Source: Lepas anatifera (Eukaryota; Arthropoda; Thecostraca; Lepadidae). Taken from it: DNA of 64,000 nucleotides. Under the pieces are notes generated by a model that saw nothing but the letters and a program-made list of their open reading frames with translations, ran no database searches and was not told where the DNA came from. Every line of letters starts with the position of its first letter. Position 1 is the first letter of the stretch. Location: contig JAOTON010001253.1 in the NCBI GenBank assembly GCA_034440635.1, positions 1,116,001 through 1,180,000 of the forward strand, given 5' to 3'. Positions 34,837 to 43,189 of the stretch are shown here, in pieces. The translations under genes were made by a program, and so were the position numbers.

Positions 34837-35285
34837 AGGGAATGTGGCACCTTGGTCGAATCCTGGAATTTAGTGAAATTTGGCGTAATTTTAGCCAAAA
34901 ATAATGAAACCACTCACGATTTCTCTGAAAAATGTACAATAAGCTCAATATTTTGTTTTTAGAAATACTCCTCTAGAAAAAGAAATAAATATCAGCCTGT
35001 GGATGATGTCACGGTCTGGCAACCACTACCATACTTGAAACGCTCTAAGGGCTTCGATTGGCTGATGCTCATCGTGACGTCAGCATATGTCGTCACACCA
35101 GTAGATGACAACAATGGCCGCCCGGCGACAGGCTGATGGGGGGCTGGTGTCAGGTAGGTTTTAGCTTTTTTCTACGGAAATATCGAGTTCCAAGACAAAT
35201 GAAATATGGAGTACCGGGTTTTTCGACCTGCTTTACAACTTTGCTATCTCAGTTAAAATCACGTTGTGAAGGTGCCACATTCCCT
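34837..35285 (+). mobile_element. 449-bp MITE with TTAA target duplication, copy 1
   Basis: Terminal inverted repeats AGGGAATGTGGCACCTT and AAGGTGCCACATTCCCT, each directly flanked by TTAA (34833-34836 and 35286-35289). It contains no coding frame. A second copy, inverted, is at 42026-42473. TTAA target sites point to a piggyBac-type mobilising transposase. It is inserted in the 64-bp minisatellite of SSUH2 intron 2. Confidence 0.88.
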
Positions 35286-35289
35286 TTAA

Positions 35290-35420
35290 TCAGCTGTGAC
35301 GCAGTCTACATTGGTAGTGACTATGACTCAGCAGTGACCCATCCTCTGTCGGCAGTGACTATGACTCTGAAGTGACCCTTCCTCTGTCGGCAGTGACTAT
35401 TGCTCAGCCGTTGTCGGCAG
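35290..35420 (+). repeat. Degenerate repeat with tandem cggcag acceptors before exon 3
   Basis: Two units of the form CCTCTGTCGGCAGTGACTAT (about 35343 and 35381) precede the real acceptor GTTGTCGGCAG at 35420. The upstream copy ending at 35393 has a better pyrimidine tract than the acceptor used. Starting the exon there would add 27 bases beginning with an in-frame TGA stop. Confidence 0.7.
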
Positions 35421-35558
35421 TACACGCTGGATACGTTCATAGAGAAGCGGGAGACGGTGTGGAAGTGTGTGCCGTCGGAGCAGAGCAGTTTTCCAGCGCC
35501 GTCTGGACCGGCGCCGGGGCCATGGAGCGTTCCTGCTGCACCCAAACAAATGTTCAAG
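35421..35558 (+). CDS. SSUH2: SSUH2-like exon 3
   Basis: Encodes 46 codons in phase 0: YTLDTFIEKRETVWKCVPSE, a Pro/Ser-rich loop, and PWSVPAAPKQMFK. The pattern of aromatic-Leu-x-Thr-Phe-x-Glu-x-Arg followed by a Pro-rich loop and a Pro-Trp is characteristic of the family. Donor GTCAGC at 35559. Confidence 0.88.
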
Positions 35559-35594
35559 GTCAGCCAGTCACACGCCCCGCCGGGGTAGCAGCAG

Positions 35595-36622
35595 ATAACC
35601 CTCGCCCCACCGGGGGCCATCGATGCCCCCTAAGGTTTTTTTCGAGATAACAGAAAAACGACGAGGCACAGCACCACGGTTGAGGGCTTTATCTCTCACC
35701 CCATCGTTTTTCCACCATCCCTGAAATTTTTTACCCCCGGTCACCCAAGGTCAGGTCACCAGGCGAGGTCAACCAAGGTCACCTCACTTCAAATTTTGAG
35801 CTCTATAAGAGCTACATTTCTTCGTCAATCGAATTGAAACTTCCTTCACTTCATGTCCCCTCCAAGGTCTATAAGGTGTATATCGGTTTTAAGGTGATTT
35901 TTCGATTTTGTGACCTGAGGCCAGGTCACGAAGTGACCTCTCCCATTGAAAAAGCATTGGGGAAAAGCTGTCTTATGATCTGAAAGTCACAAAAACGATT
36001 GCAAATGATCAGCTTGCTCAGAGAAGCGCTCGTGGATACCCTTTCATGGATCCCAGAGGCCATAGTTGCCCTTTGTCGTCTCCGAGGTCATCCAAGGTTA
36101 CTAGGGGTCAAAAACAGTATTTTGACAATAACTTTTGACCTAGAGCGCTGAATCAAACATCATCGTGTATGTCTCGTCACTGTCTTTCATTTGATATACG
36201 GCAAGGTCACTTTCTGACCTTTCATGATCTCAGGTCATATAAGGTCACGAGGTGACCTCTGGAGGTCAAAACACTGGCGGGAGGTCATTACGTTGCACAT
36301 AGCGGAAAAAGGTCTGGGCTTTTCCTATCAAATGTACTTTACCAGATCTCAATAGCCTTAATGGCATAATAGTTATGCCCAGATTTCTTAAGCATTGCAG
36401 ATTTGAGTTAAAATAGCCCATCGCGACCTAAATTGACCTCTGGAGGTCAAACCATTGATCTGAGCGCTTAAACATGTGGATTAATTTCTTCCTTACGCGA
36501 GCTTTCTAATGCATTTTGCAGAATTGCGCTAACTCCCATATTTTCGGAGTTAGAGGGGGGCCATCGATGCCCTCCCCGGTGGGGCGAAGGTGGCGCGGCA
36601 ACCCCGGTGGGGCGCGGGTTAA
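35595..36622. mobile_element. GGTCA-rich TTAA-bounded element, A type, copy 3 (inverted)
   Basis: Reverse-orientation copy of the elements at 23965 and 27458. It begins ATAACCCTCGCCCCACCGGG and ends GGGGCGCGGGTTAA (36619-36622 is TTAA). It contains the AGGTCA block at about 35745-35790 and further GGTCA motifs throughout. It starts 36 bases after the donor of SSUH2 exon 3. No coding frame. Confidence 0.75.
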
Positions 36623-36838
36623 GATCAGCGCGAACCTGCATCTGTTCAATGACAGCATAAAATACTCGTTTTTGTAATCTCAGCATGATAGAATGGAAAT
36701 GATTGTCGATTTATGTCGGTGAGAGCAGTGCCCAAAAGCCGATGTTTGGGGGCTCGCCGGGCCGACACGTAGGTAATGGCTGAAGGCAGCGGTGGGCCAC
36801 CGACCAAGTCTGACAGAGGCGCTGCTGCTGCTCGGCAG

Positions 36839-36946
36839 AAGGAGACGCGGAAGATGGAGGTGCCCAACACGCAAACGGTGCGCACGTGCCACGACTGCGC
36901 TGGCCACGGCAACGTGCGCTGCACCCACTGCGCCGGACGCGGCCGT
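36839..36946 (+). CDS. SSUH2: SSUH2-like exon 4: first DnaJ-like zinc motifs
   Basis: 36 codons, phase 0 at both ends: KETRKMEVPNTQTVRTCHDC, AGHGNVRC, THCAGRGR. The CHDCAGHG and CTHCAGRG repeats are CxxCxGxG zinc-binding motifs. The acceptor is CTCGGCAG with a CTG-repeat tract, weak in pyrimidines but like other acceptors in this gene. The donor GTGGGT at 36947 is chosen because it gives the phase needed to join VRCTLCGGSG in exon 5. Confidence 0.82.
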
Positions 36947-37960
36947 GTGGGTACCCAGACACCGCGACGGACCCCTCCCCCCTCCCCTCCTGCGAAAACA
37001 GGCTTTACTGCTGCTGTCTGTAGCGCATCCCTGTGCAAAAACGATGAAATCACGTCTGACGGGTAACGCTGGGCAACAGAAATGAATTGAATGGGCCGGA
37101 CATATGGAATGTGTATACCTAACATTAGTTGATGGCGCTGATTCGGGATATGAAGTCTTTTTTTATCAGGTTACAATTTTGAGGCCCTTATAACTTGCAG
37201 TGTTTCCTCTCATGAAGTTGTTTTTATAGTTTCCAAGCTAATTACGTTAACGTGCCCAGATAAAGTCTGTTCCTTTTCTAAAGATCTCAGCTGTCGAATG
37301 ATTCCATGCATTTACTGACTCTGTATGAAGTCAGAAATGAAAAATGGTGAATATTACAAAAAGGGTTGTATTCACCAAACCTATTATTTCTGTCCCGGAG
37401 AGAAACTTATCGATCTCGTGGAAATTGCCTTAAACCACTGATTTGTGGGAGTCGTTTAATTTTAGCTACAATTTAAACCCAGTTTTAACAGCGTTTCAGT
37501 CTTTCTCGTTTGAGGGCTTTTTGACGCTCGACAAGGCCTAAAACATTCTGTAGGTATATGCAGGGTGTCGGAGGGTTCGAGCCCATCCAGAGTCATGATT
37601 CTCCCCGCCCTATCTCCAGCCTAGCTTACTACCTCCCCCCCTTCCGACGCCATTTGACTTCAGCAGGTGGTGCGTCGCTAAACTACAAGGAATTATTATG
37701 ATTATTTTCTGCTTTTATATTTTTTCAGGGTTTATGTGATTTCTGCGAGACTGCCTGGTGGCACCCTACCTCTAGCATGCTTTCCGAAATCCGATCAAAC
37801 AAATTTGTAATTGAAAATAAAGCTGCCTGAGGAAAACAACTAACAGCCTGGCTCATATAAGCCGCCCAACTAACGAAATCACCCATCATAGAAACAGCTT
37901 GCATTTTCTTTTCTTTTTTGGTCAGTTTCACTGGGAACCGGGTGCACATTCCCGTGAAGG

Positions 37961-38180
37961 GTCCCATGGAGTTTAGCCGCGTCACATGGAGTCTAACCGG
38001 GTCAGATGGAGTCTAGCCGGGTCAGATGGAGTCTAACCGCGTCAGATGGAGTCTAACCGCGTCCCATGGAGTCTAGCCGGGTCAGATGGAGTCTAACCGG
38101 GTCAGATGGAGTCTTACCGCGTCCCATGGAGTCTAACCGGGTCAGATGGAGTTTAGCCGCGTCACATGGAGTCTAGCCGC
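37961..38180 (+). repeat. 20-bp tandem repeat, eleven units, in SSUH2 intron 4
   Basis: Exact 20-bp periodicity of the form GTCAGATGGAGTCTAACCGG with variants (GTCCCATGGA, GTCACATGGA; TTTAGCCGC, TCTAGCCGG). 220 bases give eleven units. The CTAAC in most units resembles a splice branch point, although the next exon is 1.4 kb away. Confidence 0.93.
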
Positions 38181-39620
38181 CTTAGCACGTGTTCGAATTG
38201 CAACCAAGTGAGAGTCACGTGGAAATAATAGTGGCGACGATGCTTTAGACTGATTTGGACTTTACAGGCAACTGGTGCAAGGGGCGTTAATGTCAGCATA
38301 AGGTCACATCAATGGCCTGGCATGACCTTGGCTGACCTCTGGGCTTACTGAATAGCTTATGCTTAAGCCCAAAAATATTAACTGAAACAGACTACCGAGC
38401 TTATTGACGCTGAAGGTCAATCCGTAAATGGTCCCGATATTCTTTGCGATTCACATCTTGATGCTGCTTATCTAACAATTTGGCCCTTGAATCTGTTCAT
38501 AGATTGCTCTTGTTTGGTGCATATCCCATCCATTATTCGTTTTAACTATGTATGCGGACAAAAACCAGTTTTTCGTGTCGAACTGTGACATATAAAAATA
38601 AACCATGCATACATACAACTCAACTTCTCGCGTGAATCAGCCCGGTGGTCCAATTCAGCAAATCTGTTCTGGTTTTGCACACTTCATATAGTGACCCCAG
38701 CCTTGGCGTCACACCTCATAAGCGACCTTCGCTCGGTTTCCGTGCGAACGCATTCAAATCGGTTGGACGCGATTTGACCTTCCACGGAGGGTCTTTTTAT
38801 TAGCACCACGCATATATTTATTCGGGCGCATCATGCCCTGACCGGATTTCCATCGGACTCCGCACTGTTCGGGACCCTGCAGTGAACCTGACTATGCCAG
38901 GCGACCAATTTTAATACCGTAGTCGGCTACGGGTCGGTTCATTCCCGCAAGCATGAAATGCAGGGTGAAATTCGATGAAACCGCGGGTAATACCGATATT
39001 TGGATGGCTCAATTTTCAATGCAATATTAGGTAAGAAATCAGGGTTTTTGAGTGAGGTTTAGCCTCTGGTACAATACTACGCTTTTTTGCATCCATAGGC
39101 CCTGTAACATATTTTGCCGACACTGTAACAATAAATAAGGGATCATTTGACAGAGCTGTAAGCCAGAGCTCATAAGCCAGCTCTGGGAGGCTTATGAGAA
39201 CAAAATCATTTCATCGCTCACCATTTTTATTGGCTTAGAGATTGTAGAGGCTAACTGGATATCTGACTGAGACCAAACATGCCAGAAGCACATGATTTTA
39301 ACATTGAGGCCGAACAATTATAAAATGCAGCGTTGCAGCTTAATAGCCCACCCCCTAAAAAAACAGACACTTTCTAAACACTTTCTAAATCAGCGCCTTC
39401 CAATAGCCGAGTGTGCGTATTCATATACCACTCATATTAGCTGTTGACCTGCGTGATCTGATACAATGATTCCGGTTATAATCCGAGAATTCGGACTCCC
39501 AAGAGTCTGCAGACTGTTGGCCACAACAACGCCACCATTCCCAGTCTCATGCACCACGGCTTACCTACCTCCACATGATATGATGAGATCACGTGTGCTG
39601 ACCTGGCATGCGTTCACCAG

Positions 39621-39793
39621 GTCAGGTGCACATTGTGTGGGGGCAGTGGCTCCCGCCTGGGTGACCAGTGCAACAGGTGCGCCGGCCGGGGAACCACGGA
39701 TTGTAATTACTGCCACACCAACGGCATGCTGACCTGCAAGACCTGCAACGGACGCTGCAGCGTCCGCTTATTCGTCTTACTGACCATACAGTG
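39621..39793 (+). CDS. SSUH2: SSUH2-like exon 5: Cys-rich zinc region
   Basis: Acceptor TTCACCAG at 39620. Encodes VRCTLCGGSGSRLGDQC, NRCAGRGTTDC, NYCHTNGMLTC and KTCNGRC, i.e. four more Cys pairs of the DnaJ-like zinc region, then SVRLFVLLTIQ. Ends with TG of a Trp codon at the donor GTGAGT (39794); the G from exon 6 completes Trp, giving TIQWEVHTD. The donor is the first unit of a (GTGA)n tract. Reading on would hit TGA at once. Confidence 0.87.
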
Positions 39794-39860
39794 GTGAGTG
39801 AGTGAGTGAGTGAGTGAGTGAGTGAGAGTGAGTGAGTGAGTGAGTGAGTGAGTGAGTGAG
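39794..39860 (+). repeat. (GTGA)n microsatellite starting at the exon 5 splice donor
   Basis: About 16 GTGA units from 39794, broken once by GAGA near 39824. The first unit is the donor itself (TG|GTGAGT), and every following unit repeats the GTGAGT donor consensus. Confidence 0.97.
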
Positions 39861-40744
39861 GAGCAGCAGCCCAGCTGAGGAATGGAACGGTGACTAGATT
39901 CGGCGTGTGATGTGGTAATTCCTTTCGGGCGACAGCCAGTGCAGTGGCGGCTCTCTGGACTCGGGTGCAAAAGACACCGAGTTTTTAGTATTGCCCGATT
40001 TTTTCCTACTCTGGGTATGCGCAGCTGGGGTATTCTAGGACAAATTGACCAAGCGATAACACTATACATGCCAGATTTTGATGAAAATTTGTCACAGGGA
40101 TTGTCCAGGGTGCTGATTAACGCTGATATTTTTAACTTTCTCTCCAGTATTTTTTAGTTATGCCCTCAGGCAGATTTTGGGCCCAATGAAAAGCCTTACT
40201 TTTCCAACAATCATGTCTTCGAGACTAACCGTGATAATTATGAAAATCATAGATCCCTGGAATTTTCAAGACCTAAATAAAAATTTAGTGGTGTCCAAAT
40301 TTAAAATTTACCAAAAAATAATATAATCTTACCGGTGACCTAGGGCCAGGTCACGTGATTTGACACTGATGGAATTGAAAACTAATATATTTTTCCTTGG
40401 AAAATTAAATCTGGGGTGCTGGCATTCCCTTGTGAACAATTGGAAACTAAGTTTGTTCTCCAAACTGTTAAATGACACTTTTAAAGTAGTGATGCAAGTG
40501 TATGTCCAAGCATTGCATCATATCTGTTCTAGGAGCAATATGATTTAGGAATATTCTTCGTTGTAAAAGTTTATTTAGGAAAGAAGGGCCTGTTATGGGA
40601 CCAAATTTTCAGAGATGACCGTTAAAGAACGCAGTAACTCCTAACATATAGCCATCTTTCAAAAATGTCTTTTCAAAAATGTCTGATGGAACAGAATGAT
40701 ACAGGCTTATTGCAAAAAGAAAATGTGTGAATGTAGTAATATCC

Positions 40745-40745
40745 T

Positions 40746-40798
<53 letters not shown>
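40745..40798. repeat. (AT)n microsatellite in SSUH2 intron 5
   Basis: Uninterrupted TA dinucleotide run of about 25 units. The open frames over it encode only Tyr-Ile repeats and are not genes. Confidence 0.97.
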
Positions 40799-40799
<1 letters not shown>

Positions 40800-41461
40800 T
40801 AGATAACATCCGCATAAAACTACGTATTTGTGTTCTTTCGAGACTGTGTCGTTCGCTTGGAAGAAATTCATACATGCTATGCACTGCAAAGGCAGTGGTG
40901 ATTGGAAGAACGCTATGGTGGGCTGTATGCGCCTGCAGTAGTAGGTAAGTAAAAAAATAAAATTCAAGAAAAACCTGTCTTCAACTTTTTGGGTATAGAA
41001 ATCTTCTACCCAAACTCGATTTTACCAAAGGAAAAAACTTGTTTGTGTGCCATCGTTATGAAATCACACGACCTGGCTCGATGTCACGGGTACAATGGTT
41101 TTATTCTTAAATTTTTACTCAACCACATTATCATTTAGGTCTTGAGAATTGCGGGGACGTATGTTTTAAATAAATATCGTGATTGATTTTGGAGGTATAT
41201 GTAATAGAAAAATAGGGTTTTGCACTATATCGGAAAATGTCCGGAGGCAGTAACTCAGAAACCGCTAGGGTGAGGTTAAAATGTCACAGCATGAATCAGC
41301 GCCCAAGAAAACTCAGACAACATTTCTTCAAACTTCATCAAAAATGAGAAGTAGGGTGCTATTTGGATATTCTAGGGGTCGTTTTGTTGTGGAATGCCCC
41401 TGCTGCCGAGCCCTTGCCGGATTCTCCAGCAGTCCATCACGCTGGCGGTATGCGGCGGCAG

Positions 41462-41669
41462 GGAGGTACACACCGACCAGTTCGTGGTGCAGACGCGCGG
41501 CCTGCCTGACGCCGAGGCCAAGAAGTACAGCGGCGAAACAGTGACACAGGCGGAAGGTCCGCGCGTCTGGCCCCTGGCTGGCTTCCCGGAGCCGGAGGTG
41601 GCTCAGGCGTCCGCCCATCTCGTCAAGAAACACCAAACGGGCTGGCCGATGGCGCGTATCCTGCAGCAG
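41462..41669 (+). CDS. SSUH2: SSUH2-like exon 6
   Basis: Acceptor TATGCGGCGGCAG at 41461, donor GTGAGC at 41670. After the base completing Trp it encodes EVHTDQFVVQTRGLPDAEAK, the GETVTQAEGPRVWPLAGFPE stretch and ASAHLVKKHQTGWPMARILQQ. This matches the family order: hydrophobic strand, Leu-Pro, a Gly-Glu turn, a Val/Trp-Pro motif and the conserved Arg-Ile/Val-Leu-Gln-Gln end. Phase 0 at the 3' end. Confidence 0.87.
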
Positions 41670-41685
41670 GTGAGCCAGGCCTCGG

Positions 41686-41899
41686 GGGCGGACAACACTG
41701 TGTGGGTCCTCGAGGAGGCGACTCTCAGCCGCCGCCACCCCTGGCCAGGCTGGTAGGTGGCGGACAACACTGTGTGGGTCCTCGAGGAGGCGACTCTCAG
41801 CCGCCGCCACCCCTGGCCAGGCTGGTAGGTGGCGGACAACACTGTGTGGGTCCTCGAGGAGGCGACTCTCAGCCGCCGCCACCCCTGGCCAGGCTGGTA
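41686..41899 (+). repeat. 72-bp tandem repeat, three units, at the start of SSUH2 intron 6
   Basis: Three near-perfect 72-bp units starting at the GACAACACTG at 41691, 41763 and 41835. The array begins 16 bases after the exon 6 donor. Unit borders contain GGTAGGTGG, a donor-like sequence. Confidence 0.95.
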
Positions 41900-42025
41900 C
41901 ACAGCACTTTACAGGGCTTTAGGCGGAGTTTGGCTGATGCGTACAGTGCGGTACGGTGGCTACCTTGGAGGCATGCTGACTGTCGGAGGGGTATGGGTCG
42001 GTCTTCAGAGAGGTGGTTGTGTTAA

Positions 42026-42473
42026 AGGGAATGTGGCACCTTCACAATGTGGTTTTAACTGAGATAGCCAAGTTGTAAAGCAGGTCGGAAAACCCGGTAC
42101 TCCATATTTCATTTGTCTTGGAACTCGATATTTCCGTAGAAAAAACTAAAACCTACCTGACACCAGCCCCCCTCAGCCCCCGTCGCCGGCGGCCATCGTT
42201 GTGAGCTACTGGTGTGACGACATATGCTGACGTCACGATGAGCATCAGCCAATCGAAGCCCTTGAAGCGTTTTAAGTATGGTAGTGGTTGCCAGATCGTG
42301 ACATCATCCACAGGCGGATATTTATTTCTTTTTCCAGAGGAGTATTTTTAAAAACCAAATATTGAGCTTATTGTACATTTTTCAGAGAAATCATGAGTGG
42401 TTTCATTATTTTTGACTAAAAGTACGCCTAATTACACTAAATTCCAGGATTCGACCAAGGTGCCACATTCCCT
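42026..42473 (-). mobile_element. 448-bp MITE with TTAA target duplication, copy 2 (inverted)
   Basis: Inverted copy of the element at 34837-35285, with the same terminal repeats and with TTAA at 42022-42025 and 42474-42477. It lies in SSUH2 intron 6. The two copies differ by few changes, so both are recent. Confidence 0.88.
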
Positions 42474-42563
42474 TTAATGAGTGGCTGGGGAGCACTATTA
42501 CAAGGAGAGGTTGGTGAGTTTGGGTAGGTTATTAGAGAAAGATGACTGCCGATAAGCTAGTGT

Positions 42564-42735
42564 GGAGTCGGCTGGATGAGGAGGGTGGCTGTCGGTGATT
42601 TAGTGTGGAGTCGGCTGGATGAGGAGAGTGGCTGTCGGTGAGTTAGCGTGGAGTCGGCTGGATGAGGAGGGTGGCTGTCGGTGAGTTAGCGTGGAGTCGG
42701 CTGGATGAGGAGGGTGGCTGTCGGTGAGTTAGGTC
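42564..42735 (+). repeat. 43-bp tandem repeat, four units, in SSUH2 intron 6
   Basis: Units start with GGAGTCGGCTGGATGAGGAG at 42564, 42607, 42650 and 42693, exact 43-bp spacing. Most units contain TCGGTGAGTTAG, which holds a consensus splice donor (GTGAGT). The array ends about 110 bases before the acceptor of exon 7. Confidence 0.94.
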
Positions 42736-42842
42736 AGTGGCAGATGACCAGGTGGGGAAGGCAGCAGTGTGGAGTACGTGAATAAGGCAGAGCCACGTTC
42801 TGCTGCGGGAGGCAACTGACGATCTCCCACGCGCCGCCGCAG

Positions 42843-42986
42843 CGCCAGGACGTACAGCTAGTGCCCATCCAGATGGTGCGCTACAACTACAAGGACGACG
42901 ACGGTGCCTTCTTCGTCTGCGGTCGCGAGCACGGCGTGTACTTTCCAGACTACCCAGCGCAGTGCTGCTGCTGCACCATCCTCTGA
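42843..42986 (+). CDS. SSUH2: SSUH2-like exon 7 with C-terminal CCCCTIL
   Basis: Acceptor GCGCCGCCGCAG at 42842. 47 codons and a TGA stop: RQDVQLVPIQMVRYNYKDDD, GAFFVCGREHGVYFPDYPAQ and CCCCTIL. The strand-rich Val-Pro..Val-x-Tyr..Phe-x-Val-x-Gly and Tyr-Phe-Pro-Asp-Tyr-Pro are family features. The last four residues, CTIL, form a CaaX box; Leu at the final position is the usual signal for geranylgeranyl addition, and the three preceding Cys could be palmitoylated. This would place the protein at membranes. Confidence 0.88.
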   Translation, partial: RQDVQLVPIQMVRYNYKDDDGAFFVCGREHGVYFPDYPAQCCCCTIL

Positions 42987-43182
42987 GGCGGCCCGCTTCG
43001 TCCCGCGTCCGGCAAAGGACGGGGAGGCGCTGAGGTCATCGCAGAGTCTCCAGCGCGCCAGAGCACGTCCACCTGGCTCCTCACATTGAGTCATTGTCGC
43101 GCAGACAGAATTTGACTTGTTTAAATGTTTTCATACGTATCGGAATAAGTGTGGGTAAGTGAGCCCGTGCCCCATAATTTTC

Positions 43183-43188
43183 ATTAAA
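43183..43188 (+). promoter_or_regulatory. Possible polyadenylation signal ATTAAA
   Basis: ATTAAA about 200 bases after the SSUH2-like stop codon. It is a common variant signal and there is no AATAAA nearby. Position fits a short 3' UTR, but this hexamer is frequent by chance. Confidence 0.3.
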
Positions 43189-43189
43189 A

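Larger units (their letters stand above)
28824..42986 (+). other. SSUH2: SSUH2-like gene, seven coding exons
   Basis: A complete coding structure can be read: exons 28824-29184, 32418-32617, 35421-35558, 36839-36946, 39621-39793, 41462-41669 and 42843-42986. Every junction has GT..AG ends and matching phase (1, 0, 0, 0, 2, 0), and the exons sum to 1332 bases, 443 codons plus stop. The protein has a Pro/Tyr/Gln-rich N terminus, the SSUH2 family core, a Cys-rich region with DnaJ-like CxxCxGxG zinc-binding repeats, a C-terminal core domain and a final CCCCTIL. Family knowledge: SSUH2 proteins are homologues of C. elegans ssu-2, and human SSUH2 is linked to tooth dentin formation; the molecular activity is not established. 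No promoter was recognised. An acceptor-like TTCGTTGCAG just before the ATG suggests an upstream non-coding exon. Confidence 0.9.

Noticed and set aside
37961..38180. CRISPR-like array
   Set aside because: The 20-bp units are contiguous with no spacers, and the context is a eukaryotic intron.
41328..41902. Minus-strand frame with three copies of a LEDPHSVVRHLPAWPGVAAA-type unit
   Set aside because: Caused by the 72-bp tandem repeat next to SSUH2 exon 6. It is antisense to the conserved exon.
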